Assembly: GCA_012932295.1 (NCBI GenBank)
Contig: JAAONU010000014.1
Coordinates: 18,716,251-18,780,250, forward strand
Direction: 5' to 3'
Source: Cyclina sinensis
Lineage: Eukaryota > Mollusca > Bivalvia > Venerida > Veneridae
Length of the DNA stretch: 64,000 bases
Made by a program: the position numbers and the translations under genes. This document shows, one piece after another, positions 52,201 to 57,469 of this stretch. The notes beneath the pieces are model-generated. The model was not told the origin of the DNA and made no database searches. It worked only from the letters and a program-made list of their open reading frames with translations. Within the stretch, counting starts at the first letter, position 1. Each line of letters begins with the position of its first letter.

Positions 52201-52887
52201 GGTCTGTTCAGAGAATTCAATGTTTAATTAAACATGTGAACTAACAAAACTAAAACGGTACTGCTCTTACATGTACCCAAAAATGAATTCGTAAGGAACA
52301 TAACATTTACAGTATGTCGAAATGCTCATTCGTAAAAAGCGTATTTCTCCAATCCTGGATTAATGAAAAGAAATCGATTGTTGGAAGCCATGCAAAAGTT
52401 AAGAACGAATCAGAGATGTTGTAGAGACTTCAAACTGAAATTACGCTAGAGAAAAACAGGCCATAATTGTAAATTTAACAACAGGTATACGATCATGCAT
52501 CCGTTCAATCTTACGTACACACATGTTGCAACGGATGAAAACTTTAAGATCTAGACAACATAAAGCAGATATGTACCCGCAGGTAAATGATATATTCACA
52601 AGTGTATTTTGTAATATTCTTATATTATACTAAAGAAAATGCATAACATGAGGTAAGTATTTTCTTACCTCCAGACACAATCCGAGCATACCATATTTGC
52701 GCTCGATGCCCGATATTCAGTTGCCACCAAGGATTCTCCTTATCATTTGTTAAGCTACATTGTTGACAACTAGATTGTTGACCGTCTCCATCTACAGCTT
52801 TTTCAGATGTGCACATGTCATTTGGCTGATTACCGTCCTGATATCGTGAACTCTGTGATGTATTTCGCCCGAATGCCATGTTTCTGC
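13775..52887 (-). CDS. Receptor tyrosine phosphatase with F-type-lectin-like domain and 13 EGF modules (5' partial, 33 exons)
   Basis: A single-pass membrane phosphatase expected to bind a ligand outside and dephosphorylate phosphotyrosine inside. The 33 exons listed separately sum to 4,268 nt with all phases matching: 1,421 codons plus stop. Order: discoidin/F-type-lectin-like domain (about residues 1-133), 13 EGF/MEGF-like modules (about 134-748), transmembrane helix, juxtamembrane tyrosines, D1 (KNRY, WPD, VHCSAGVGRTG and QT all present, so probably active), D2 (WPS and QCLNGSDRSG, so probably inactive), tail ending MYANM. All but one exon boundary have GT/AG sites; the exception is the donor of exon 33946-34086. 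The signal peptide and first exon(s) were not found and lie upstream of 52,887 or outside the window. The cytoplasmic half follows the RPTP-alpha/epsilon plan, but the ectodomain does not, since vertebrate RPTP-alpha/epsilon have short glycosylated ones. An alternative is two adjacent genes (a lectin-EGF protein and a phosphatase) on one strand. The matching phase-1 junction, and no other transmembrane or start exon seen between them, argue against this. Confidence 0.85.
14259..14394 (-). CDS. RPTP exon: D2 P-loop
   Basis: Acceptor gagtgcag, donor gtaagtg. It codes (L)NGSDRSGLFIVLVNILDR to REQIIPNF. With the preceding exon the loop is VQCLNGSDRSG. The CX5R frame is kept, but the His before Cys and the usual Ser-Ala are replaced. 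Confidence 0.9.
14751..14896 (-). CDS. RPTP exon: D2 WPD-loop region
   Basis: Acceptor ctattttag, donor gtaagtt. It codes NWEITHLEFRAWPSS through NKPVIVQC. The WPD loop reads WPS, without the general-acid Asp. Confidence 0.9.
15191..15313 (-). CDS. RPTP exon: D2 middle
   Basis: Acceptor cccttcag, donor gtcttt. 41 codons, VGTYIPENGSKKLGPF through FNLSYESE, between the two neighbouring D2 exons in phase 0. Confidence 0.88.
15753..15884 (-). CDS. RPTP exon: D2, KGYILTQTPL segment
   Basis: Acceptor ttcag, donor gtataa. It codes GYCEIKGYILTQTPLKTTAI through VSFDENVKQE, the 'GYI.TQ.PL' strand typical of PTP domains. Confidence 0.9.
16254..16327 (-). CDS. RPTP exon: D2 start, NYINAVYMP
   Basis: Acceptor ttttag, donor gtgaga. 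It codes NEFRPFLLTNIPNCTNYINA and VYMP, the NYINA substrate-loop strand of D2. Confidence 0.9.
16708..16822 (-). CDS. RPTP exon: D1-D2 linker
   Basis: Acceptor ttttttcag, donor gtatgt. It codes KLNEDIPYVLADDNNEDKIL and ends NRNSDIIP, the start of D2. Phase matches both neighbours. Confidence 0.88.
17030..17179 (-). CDS. RPTP exon: D1 end and linker
   Basis: Acceptor aaaaatag, donor gtttggg. It codes SQYMFLYGLVTETF and a linker to NLFLQYQ. QYMFLY follows the Q-loop and closes D1. The donor is weak but keeps phase 0 into the next exon. Confidence 0.82.
17579..17714 (-). CDS. RPTP exon: D1 catalytic P-loop and Q-loop
   Basis: Acceptor atttcag, donor gtattt. It codes (S)AGVGRTGTFIATDILYD through LRDQRVNMVQTK. 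With the preceding exon it forms the complete VHCSAGVGRTG signature. The MVQT Q-loop is present. Confidence 0.93.
18244..18392 (-). CDS. RPTP exon: D1 WPD loop and VHC
   Basis: Acceptor ttacaatag, donor gtaatt. It codes GKPPRDVRQFHYTAWPDKSV through HPWLVHC. It carries the WPD general-acid loop and the catalytic cysteine. An open frame of 71 codons in this region is this exon read in the wrong phase. Confidence 0.92.
18657..18782 (-). CDS. RPTP exon: D1, KKCLQYWP segment
   Basis: Acceptor ttgcag, donor gtataa. 42 codons, KKCLQYWPSMGTSIRYGDYT through EFKVSCE. 'KC.QYWP' is the usual D1 strand. Confidence 0.9.
19000..19097 (-). CDS. RPTP exon: D1, DFWRMIW segment
   Basis: Acceptor tttccag, donor gtactt. 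It codes PIESTLDDFWRMIWGKGVNT and VAMLTNLVEETK, the PTP helix DFWRM(I/V)W and following strand. Confidence 0.92.
19399..19825. mobile_element. 427-bp MITE flanked by TTAA (piggyBac-like)
   Basis: Terminal inverted repeats AGGGGCTGTGCTCCAGAT (left) and AGAGGCTGTACTCCAGAT (right, reverse complement), each bordered by TTAA (19395-19398 and 19826-19829). The TTAA duplication is the piggyBac superfamily signature. No transposase is encoded. It lies in an RPTP intron. A tRNA-like stretch with a B-box-like 'gagttcaaatc' sits at about 19614-19690. Confidence 0.8.
20114..20150 (-). CDS. RPTP exon: D1, YIAAQG (37 bp)
   Basis: A very short exon, acceptor ttacag, donor gtaatg. It codes GYVKEQAYIAAQ(G), the 'YIA.QGP' motif completed by the next exon. 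Confidence 0.88.
20198..20412 (-). mobile_element. tRNA-derived SINE, 215 bp, with 12-bp target-site duplication
   Basis: Read on the minus strand it starts GGCGGCATGGCCGTGTGGTT (A-box) and has GGGTTCAAACCC (B-box), then a body with 'ccttgagcaagaatctttac'. TTTAAAGTATTT flanks it on both sides (20186-20197 and 20413-20424), which fixes its ends. It lies in an RPTP intron. Confidence 0.88.
20885..20961 (-). CDS. RPTP exon: D1, SDYINACFIK
   Basis: Acceptor ttttcag, donor gtagga. It codes (Y)DHSRVVLETFHGEEDSDYI and NACFIK, matching the 'YDHSRV.L....DYINA' stretch of D1. Confidence 0.92.
21228..21315 (-). CDS. RPTP exon: D1 start, KNRYKDM
   Basis: Acceptor tttttacag, donor gtgagt. It codes NLPFGMQYSCAVGTKPSNRG then KNRYKDMYA, the phosphotyrosine-recognition loop (KNRY) at the start of D1. 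Confidence 0.92.
21461..22018 (+). mobile_element. Tigger/pogo-like DNA transposon remnant, 558 bp
   Basis: Termini CAGTCTACC and (reverse complement) CAGTCTAACC are each bordered by TA, the Tc1/mariner-superfamily target. Internally at about 21695-21830 a broken frame reads VINKLEKGVSCRKIADEMGV then QIQSIRKRKLEFIEDYESN, resembling the N-terminal CENP-B/pogo helix-turn-helix. One extra A in 'ggaaaaaacg' shifts the frame. No DDE domain remains. Intronic. Confidence 0.78.
22194..22348 (-). CDS. RPTP exon: juxtamembrane region and wedge
   Basis: Acceptor acaacag, donor gtgagg. It codes NRSTDQRSRESTVYTNAVYA then IPISALADYVKKN and KEFQ. Two tyrosines (VYTNA, VYADV) precede the helix leading into D1, and the first is a YxN sequence. 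Confidence 0.85.
22977..23059 (-). CDS. RPTP exon: cytoplasmic juxtamembrane
   Basis: Acceptor ttttatag, donor gtaact. It codes KEQQRNNVELPLDRTECVNA and NATASPH, after the basic stop-transfer residues. No domain. Confidence 0.82.
23345..23468 (-). CDS. RPTP exon: transmembrane helix
   Basis: Acceptor attttcag, donor gtaatg. LQQSIDLMGSTAAK leads into a hydrophobic stretch of about 22 residues (AVTIAIVLIITAAVT then FAIIYIL) followed by KIRQR, a classic type I stop-transfer. It begins in phase 1, matching the end of every EGF exon. Confidence 0.9.
24530..24975. repeat. Dispersed repeat ('aaagtat.taagctc.agggcatat' type)
   Basis: Two diverged units share 'gacaat.gaacat.caaagta' and 'agctc.agggcatat.gtt'. 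Related sequence recurs at 32.8-33.3 kb and 47.34-47.52 kb. Confidence 0.65.
25174..25361 (+). CDS. Weak candidate coding exon, unknown product
   Basis: An open frame from ATG, MDFQRRLFHSEKTDDI to RSDQVRTKL, runs into a good donor (ctgag/gtatgt). Further possible exons with strong sites lie at 27715-27742 (ttttttttcag ... aaaag/gtgaga) and 29113 onward (cttttcag, an open frame to the stop at 29280). No domain is recognised and the joined phase is uncertain, so it may be a non-coding RNA or chance. Confidence 0.2.
27530..27672. repeat. Dispersed repeat ('accatgatcagactgcacgg')
   Basis: Contains 'accatgatcagactgcacgg' and 'tgatcttggtctgcact.gt' followed by 'cgcaaaagcagagt', which I recognise as a common short repeat of bivalve genomes. 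It is one copy inside the large intron. Confidence 0.55.
28560..29050. repeat. Dispersed repeat with 'aatgaccttgaccttgaggt' motif
   Basis: Diverged repeat with a (ctgt/cagt)n lead, 'cataactcccagacagattt' and two 'tgaccttga' segments, of the same general class as the arrays at 4.4-5.9 kb. Confidence 0.55.
30081..32313. mobile_element. About 2.2-kb non-autonomous element with internal tandem arrays
   Basis: Left end: an imperfect hairpin, gcacacctgagcac-aaa-gtgctcagggtgagc (30081-30112). Right end: 'ctcaggtgagc' (32278-32288) followed by 'ggactatcatggccctttt'. The inside is two arrays: about six units of roughly 180 bp (30.2-31.33 kb, 'aggcctagagtttagatatt' and 'acatagagttatataggaaa') and about five units of 146 bp (31.36-32.2 kb). 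No coding capacity. The ends and borders are by eye, and no target duplication was identified. Confidence 0.6.
32800..33320. repeat. Dispersed repeat fragment ending 'gtgctcaggtgag'
   Basis: Similar to the 24.5 kb and 47.3 kb repeats ('gtaaaatcaagtgacccc', 'aggggcataatttgaac'). It ends at about 33303-33316 with 'gtgctcaggtgag', the same terminal motif as the 30.1-32.3 kb element, so it is probably a partial copy of a related element. Confidence 0.6.
33946..34086 (-). CDS. RPTP EGF-module exon 13 (membrane-proximal), donor mutated
   Basis: 141 bp, acceptor atttaag. It codes CRLGMFVQKCLETCPNNCKD to CENGCKPGYYGEKC with all eight cysteines. The downstream boundary reads ACGAAAC/ataagt where its closest relative (35625-35765) reads ACGAAAC/gttagt, so the canonical GT is absent. 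As the exon is phase 1-1, skipping it would keep the frame. Confidence 0.75.
34967..35107 (-). CDS. RPTP EGF-module exon 12
   Basis: 141 bp, acceptor acttcag, donor gtaagt. CSFGMFGQNCLEFCPDNCKD to CDYGCKPGYHGRICNE. Eight cysteines, phase 1-1. Confidence 0.9.
35625..35765 (-). CDS. RPTP EGF-module exon 11
   Basis: 141 bp, acceptor acttcag, donor gttagt. CSNGTYGYNCSETCPDNCKD to CENGCKPGYHEEKCTK. With 33946-34086 and 44143-44283 it shares the EKCT end, unlike the ICNE/KCNE subgroup. Confidence 0.9.
37216..37356 (-). CDS. RPTP EGF-module exon 10
   Basis: 141 bp, acceptor attacttaag, donor gtaagt. CSFGKFGQNCSETCTDNCND to CDHGCKPGYQGKICNK. Eight cysteines, phase 1-1. Confidence 0.9.
37955..38095 (-). 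CDS. RPTP EGF-module exon 9
   Basis: 141 bp, donor gtgagt, acceptor attacttaag. CSFGKFGQNCSETCPDNCKD to CDHGCKPGYHGNICNE. Nearly identical to its neighbours, including flanking intron. Confidence 0.9.
38805..38945 (-). CDS. RPTP EGF-module exon 8
   Basis: 141 bp, donor gtaaat, acceptor attacttaag. CSFGKYGQNCSETCPTNCKD to CDHGCKPGYQGKICNE. Eight cysteines, phase 1-1. Confidence 0.9.
39506..39646 (-). CDS. RPTP EGF-module exon 7
   Basis: 141 bp, donor gtgagt, acceptor attacttaag. CGVGMFGQNCSEACPDNCKD to CDHGCKPSYHGYKCNE. Eight cysteines, phase 1-1. Confidence 0.9.
40257..40397 (-). CDS. RPTP EGF-module exon 6
   Basis: 141 bp, donor gtgagt, acceptor attacttcag. CSIGKFGQNCSETCPDNCKD to CDHGCKPGYQGNICNE. 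The open frame continues upstream into a tyrosine run that is the antisense of the (aat)n microsatellite and is not coding. Confidence 0.9.
40498..40553. repeat. (aat)n microsatellite
   Basis: A run of aat trinucleotides with one or two interruptions, in the RPTP intron upstream of EGF exon 6. Confidence 0.95.
41192..42690 (+). mobile_element. Tc1/mariner-like transposon, about 1.5 kb, with both terminal inverted repeats
   Basis: Ends TACCCAAAGGAAAAAGAAAC... (left, from about 41192) and its inverted partner TACCCAAAGGAAAAATAAAC... (right, to about 42690) match over about 28 bp with one difference. Both sit in TATA sequence, fitting a TA target. The inside encodes a Tc1-like transposase. It lies in the RPTP intron between EGF exons 5 and 6 and is co-oriented with the window, opposite to the host gene. 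Confidence 0.88.
41529..42374 (+). pseudogene. Tc1-like transposase (DDE), probably inactive
   Basis: 281 codons open. An N-terminal helix-turn-helix (QFDVNASTIERLVRRLRETG) is followed by GRPR and a DDE_3-type catalytic core. The first catalytic block reads FTNESRF, where the family has FTDESRF, so the first Asp is Asn. The second block is FQQDNARPH. The third is LSPIEHLW, but the spacing before it is about three residues short (DD31E by my count instead of the usual DD34E). The frame ends EE-stop-NNIP, where the family has Trp, so TGG probably became TGA; the expected tail can still be read to 42473. The first residues before the HTH are diverged. Confidence 0.88.
42691..44142. other. RPTP intron, no gene seen
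   Basis: AT-rich. The first 350 bp resemble the introns next to EGF exons 6-10 ('tctatttccagtattcataa', 'gcagtgatataacacatagt'). Confidence 0.6.
44143..44283 (-). CDS. RPTP EGF-module exon 5
   Basis: 141 bp, acceptor atcttcag, donor gtaagt. CKNGTYGLNCSETCPENCKN to CKLGCKPGYEGEKCTA. Eight cysteines, phase 1-1. Confidence 0.9.
45951..46060 (-). pseudogene. Decayed EGF-module exon in RPTP intron
   Basis: On the minus strand YSQNCSRSCMEICRD is followed by a stop-containing stretch and then, in another frame, FCKPVYQG. This matches the order YGQNCSETCP.NCKD ... GCKPGYQG of the live exons. It is shortened, has an in-frame TAG and no usable splice sites at the expected places. Confidence 0.65.
46830..46973 (-). 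CDS. RPTP EGF-module exon 4
   Basis: 144 bp, acceptor catgcag, donor gtaaag. CNNGTYGMNCSKKCSDHCKG to CMLGCNAGWDKKRCRR. Eight cysteines, phase 1-1, more diverged than exons 5-13. Confidence 0.88.
47340..47580. repeat. Dispersed repeat copy ('ccaaatatctaagctctcgg')
   Basis: Similar to the repeats at 24.5 and 32.8 kb: a region of 'gaagtgaccctttgggcgga', 'aatttggtagaggtttacta' and 'ttgtggtgtcagagaagaat'. Confidence 0.6.
47985..48125 (-). CDS. RPTP EGF-module exon 3
   Basis: 141 bp, acceptor gttccag, donor gtaagt. CLDGKYGTHCNLTCSGNCNN to CPGGCKDGYTGDMCDQ. Eight cysteines, phase 1-1. Confidence 0.88.
49201..49275. repeat. (ta)n microsatellite
   Basis: More than 60 bp of uninterrupted TA dinucleotides, then one interruption. 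Intronic. Confidence 0.97.
49488..49643 (-). CDS. RPTP EGF-module exon 2
   Basis: 156 bp, acceptor tttgtacag, donor gtaagg. CDDQHWGPQCRNKCGHCLNL to CPNGCQEGYNPPKCNSTKQQ. Eight cysteines with different spacing, phase 1-1. Confidence 0.88.
49946..50080 (-). CDS. RPTP EGF-module exon 1 (next to lectin domain)
   Basis: 135 bp, acceptor ccattatag, donor gtaagt. CPEEICGYDCNKECHCKDTN to GCRDRWTGTHCNF. It joins directly to the lectin-like domain (NIFG/DCPEE). Confidence 0.86.
50597..50779 (-). CDS. RPTP exon: second half of discoidin/F-type-lectin-like domain
   Basis: 183 bp, acceptor tatatttag, donor gtaagt. NSRNHSTLQLDVSNKTNREW through NRLNLCEVNIFG. The ending L.LCEV.I(F/Y)G is the standard close of F5/8C and F-type-lectin domains. 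Several N-x-S/T sequons are present (NHS, NKT, NTS). Confidence 0.88.
51190..51625. repeat. Diverged dispersed repeat; no gene seen
   Basis: Contains 'ccaagcatcctgtaaagttt', 'gcagttgttcttgagtgatt' and 'gaccaccgacaaaccgacat', like other decayed repeats of this window. Intron between the two lectin exons. Confidence 0.5.
52669..52887 (-). CDS. RPTP exon: first half of discoidin/F-type-lectin-like domain
   Basis: 219 bp, acceptor aattttag, donor gtaaga. RNMAFGRNTSQSSRYQDGNQ, then KAVDGDGQQ and NPWWQLNIG, as in F-type lectins (NVA..K.TSQSS, A.DG, PWW..DL). The Met inside NMAFG is not a likely start, because the domain begins at it and no signal peptide precedes it; an upstream exon must supply one. 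Confidence 0.88.
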
Positions 52888-53935
52888 CTAAAATTGTTTC
52901 TTAATTGAACAACAGCTATCTCTTTTTGAGATTCAAAATATTTTTCGCTAAAGTAAAAACACTGATAAGATCAAGAATCTATATTGCTCAACGCGTCCTC
53001 TGTTCACTGTAGGTTAAAATACAACGTATAACATATATGAGCTCGTGTACTGGAACACATAACATACCTGCACGCACGTAAACGCATTTTCTGTAGAGTT
53101 TTAGTATGTATCCAAAAAAAGGCCCGTAAAGCATGTCACTTTTTTATCAAGTTCATGTTCCGATTAAAGTTATATACATTTCAGAATCTCATTTGAGATT
53201 ATCGACATGTGAAGGAAACAAATGATACAGTGGTTGCAAATGTCATTTCCAACTACACAAATATATACCAAAACCAAATGTGCAACTGAAGTCCAGTTGG
53301 AGAAGCCTGGGCAGTGGGGAAACGTGGTACGGCAACAGGCGGGTAAGAGATTTAACGTGATCATGAAATAAAGAACACTTCTGGCCAGCTGGGGACACGT
53401 GTTCCAGAAGGTTTGTCAGTGAGATGAATGGGGCACATTAATTGGATTGTTTGGGATTAAACGTGACCATCAAAAATAAAAAAAATAAAATAAATAATAA
53501 AGGGACACATATGAACAAACTGGATCTCACGTTCTCCCTCTCAAAACATTCTAACAAGACGTGATGTAAAACGGAAACAAATAACTGAATAACAGTTATA
53601 AATAGCATAAATACTTGGTATAAATTTTTTTTGGTCTAAATATTGTAACAAAATAAACAATGTCTCATCAGCTTATCCAGAATACCTTATTTTGTATATT
53701 TATAGATTATTATTTATAATAAATGATTATCTGTCAGTTTTTCCTTATCAAGGCAGCCATTAGAAAATTGTAAAAGGGCCTACACACTAATTAAAGCTAA
53801 TTTCCATGAACACAGTTAAAAAAATTTCAAAATGAGAGGAGGAAATTTTATGTTAATCTTATTACTTTGATAGCATTATTTTATATATCACTGTAATTTG
53901 CGTTTTGGTTGCGTATTTTTCTTCCTTATAAACCC
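52888..53935. other. Upstream region; first RPTP exon not identified
   Basis: No signal-peptide exon was recognised. A 23-bp segment at 53068-53090 (minus) is flanked by ctctacag and gtatgt and would join in phase (KCVYVRAG/RNMAF), but it is too short to be sure. Confidence 0.4.
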
Positions 53936-53939
53936 GAAC

Positions 53940-56155
53940 GATGGGGACCAGCTACCCAAAACACAAAAATCGACAGCTGATCTCGTACGTAGGCGTGTAA
54001 GCCGGTAACTAATCTCTAACGTCTGTATATAAACAGGTAACTAATCTCTAGCGTCCGCGTATGAACTTGGAACTTACCATTTAGATCGGCCTGTAAGTCG
54101 TTAACAAATCTAGTACGTCAGCGGGTAAGCTTTCAATTAACATCGTACGTCTGCGTGTATGCCATTAAGAAATCTTGTACGTCAGCGGGTAAGATTGCAA
54201 CTAACTTCGTACGTAGGCGTGTAAGCCAGTAACTAATTTCCGATGTCAGCGTGTAAGTTGGAACCTAAACTCTGACGTCAGCATGTAAGCCGGTAACTAA
54301 CCTTTGACGTTGGTGTATAAGCCGGATACCAATCTCTGACATCAGCGTCTAAGCCGGTAACTTAAATCGTACATCGGCGTGTAAGCCGATAAGTAACCTC
54401 GCGCGTAGGCGGGCAAGCCGGTTACTAATCTCTGATGTCGGTGAGAAAGCCGGCAACATATCTCGTAGGTCGGCGTGTATGCGCAAAACTAATCACTGAT
54501 GTCGGCGTGAAAGCCGGAAACTAACCTCTGACATCAGTCCGTAAACCGGTAAATAACCTCTGACATCAGCATGTTAACCAGTAACATATCTCATACGTCG
54601 GCATGTAGGCCGCTAATAAACCTAGTATGTCGTCGTGTAAGTCGAAAACTAATCTCGTATGTCGGCGTACAATCCGGAAACTAACCTCTGACATTAGCAT
54701 GGTTGCCGGTTACTAACCTCTGACGTAAACGAGTGAGCCGGTAACTCGACGTGTAAGCCGATAGCTAAACTCTGACGTCAGCGGGTAAACCGGTATCTAA
54801 CCTCTGACATCAGTTTGTTAACTGGCATCTATCTTCGTACGTCGGCATGTAAGCCGGTACAAACCTCGTACGTTGACGTGTAATACGGACTTTAACCTCA
54901 TACATCATTGTGTAAGCTGGTAACTAAATTCTCTCGTGTACGGGTGAGCTGTTAACTATTCTCGTAAGTCTGCGTTCAAGCCGGTCGGTAACCTTTGAAG
55001 TCGGTGTGTAAATCGGCAAATTGTCTCTGACATCAGCATGCAAGCCGATAACTTAACTCTTACGTCGTCGTTTCAGCTGGGAACTTACCTCGTTAATCGG
55101 TGTGTAAGCAGTTAGGTTACCTCTGACATCGGGTATGTCAATAATTATCTCGTACATCGGCGTATCAGCCGGTATCTAAATTCATACGTCGGCGTGTAAG
55201 CCGGTAACAAACTTGTCATCGGCTTGTAAACTAGTAACAAACCTCGTTAGCCGGCGTGTAAGCCGGTTACTAGCCTCGAACGACAGGCGTGTAAGCCGGT
55301 AACAAACTTGTCATCGGCTTGTAAACTAGTTGCTTACCTCGTTAGCCGGCGTGTAAGCCGGTTAATAACCTCGAACGACAGGCGTGCAAGCCAGTAACAA
55401 ACTCACAGATCAGCGTGTAAATCAGTAACTAATTTCGTACGTCGGTGTGAAAGCCATTAACTAACCTTGTTTGTCTGCTTGTCAACCGGTATCAAGCATC
55501 TGACATCAGTGTGTAGACCAGTAACTAACTTTTGACGTCAGCAAGTAAGCCGGTAACTAACTTTGTACGTATTCGTGAAAGACGGAAACTAACCTCTGAC
55601 TACAGGGTGTAAGCCGATAGCTTAACTATGACATCAGGGTGTAAGCCGGTAATTAATCTTATATGTTAAAGTGCAAGCCGATAACTATCTCGAACGCCAG
55701 TTTGTAACCAGCAACATACCTAGTAACTTACTTACGACATGTAAGCCGTAAACTAACCTCGTATGACGGCGTTTAAACCGATAACTAACCTCTGATTTCA
55801 GCATGTAAGCCGGAAACTAAACTACGACATCAGCGTGTAAGTGGGTAATAAACCTCGGACGTATGCGTGTAGGCTGTTAATTAACCTCTTACGCCAGCGA
55901 ATAAGCCGGTAACTGATCTCGTACGTCAGCATGGAGTCCGGAACTTAACCTTTGGTGTGTAAACCGGTAACTAACCCCGTACGTCTGCGTGTTAACCGGT
56001 GACTAACCTCAGACGTCAGCGTTTAGAACGGTAATTGACAACGTACATCGGCGTTTAGGCCAGTACTTAACCTGTGTCGTCAGCGTGTTAGCCGGTAACA
56101 TCTACATGTATGCCTGTAAGTAATCTCTGATGTCAGCGTGTAAGCTGTTGCTTCA
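53940..56155. repeat. Diverged array of about 32-bp units, about 65-70 copies
   Basis: Units follow the pattern gtaagccggtaactaacctc followed by (g/t)(t/g)acgtc(g/a)gcgt, period about 32 bp, with much substitution. The array is visibly richer in CpG (acgtc, cggcg, gccgg) than the sequence around it. Nearly every unit keeps CGGC-gtgtaa-GCCG or a close variant, which could form a small hairpin. A part near 55.20-55.40 kb is duplicated as a larger block ('taacaaacttgtcatcggct' twice). Confidence 0.92.
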
Positions 56156-56199
56156 GTGAAAATAATGATAAAGGCAAGACAACATATTATACAACAGTT

Positions 56200-56880
56200 C
56201 CTTTGTTTTCTGTTCCTATGTTTTCCGAATGTGACAAATACCCCTGCAAACCTGCAGCAATAGGGTAAGTATATTGTTAGGGTGAATAAAAATGTGCTTA
56301 ATTAAAAATTAAATGGGAGATAACTTTTGAATGCCATGATAGGTGCAAATGAAAAGTTCTTCCTGCACATCTATACATCCTGATGATAATATCTTCCTAG
56401 TTTTATTTCAGTGCACCAAAAGAGTAGTTTCTGACACATTGCAAATATATGAATGCACATCTCTTTAAAAATGCTTAAGGTCAATGGGAGATAACTCCGG
56501 AATGGTTGCACGGATTCATACAAAAGTTAATTTTGCAGTCTGTAAAACTGTTCGTGAATAAAACATGTGCCAAGTCTGACTCCTGTTCATTGAAAAGTGA
56601 AAGACAAGCTCGTGACACAAACTTCGAGGTAAAATATGACAGATCAAAATAAAAAGTCGAAGTTCAATGGAAGATAACTCCAGGATTCCTTTGAAGGCTT
56701 GATTTGAAAATAATTATGTCTTGCACAATTACAACATTTTATTGACAACATGTGCCAATTTAATACCAGTGCATTGAAAACTCGTAGAACACTTTGCAAC
56801 ACAAACTTCATACAGTCCAATCGCGCTGCTACGTATCGCAATATAACGTATTAACGAAATAACGGTGTGCTACGAAAAAA
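56200..56880. repeat. Three diverged copies of a 'gggagataactc' repeat (about 175-185 bp)
   Basis: 'gggagataactt' at 56311, 'gggagataactcc' at 56486 and 'ggaagataactcc' at 56670 each follow 'aa(a/g)(t/g)tcaatgg' or similar and are followed by 'gaat' or 'ggatt' and 'aaaagtt'-type sequence. Confidence 0.7.
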
Positions 56881-57469
56881 GTGATCGGTTCCGTTATTCA
56901 ATTAAGATAAAATGCGACATAACGACATGCGATCACGGTCCCATAATGTAATTAACAGTGAAATAAAGATGAAATAAAGCAATATAGCAAAGTTATTTTT
57001 ATTTTAAATTGAAACTTCGTATATATTATTAGGAGAGTTAAACAAATTGATACTTTATTACTTCTTTAGTCATTATATTATGTTACACACATATTCCCCA
57101 GCAATTAGTTAGTCGAACTGGAAAAGTCATATTCATCTTAGCCTTGCCGGCAAAAAGCGAAAATTGCAAGACATTTTAAATAGGAAAGTGTGTTTTTATA
57201 TAAAGTACAGTATGAAAAGTCCTTCACGAAAGCACTAACTTTTCTTAGGCTTAATAGACCTACATAACTAAATTTAGGCTTTATTTTATAAAATTTATTA
57301 GTGTCTTGCCTCTTCTCTATTCGTGACAAACTATAAGTGTAAAAATGGGAAATGTAAAAAAAGGACAAGGTTGGTAAGAATATGTAAACAAATACATGGA
57401 TATTAAAGACATGAAATCAGTTTATCAAGAAAAGAAGAAAAAAAATGTTTTTAAAACGAGTGATTCTCA

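Noticed and set aside
52625..52879. Start codon at the Met of NMAFGRNTS (52,879)
   Set aside because: The domain starts here, a good acceptor lies 8 bp upstream, and there is no signal peptide, so it is an internal exon.
53170..53364. 64-codon minus-strand frame as a signal-peptide exon
   Set aside because: It starts MITLNLLPACCRTTF and has a hydrophobic middle, but no donor in the needed phase was found.
53940..56155. CRISPR-like array
   Set aside because: Units are contiguous and diverged, with no identical repeats separated by unique spacers, and the DNA is animal nuclear.
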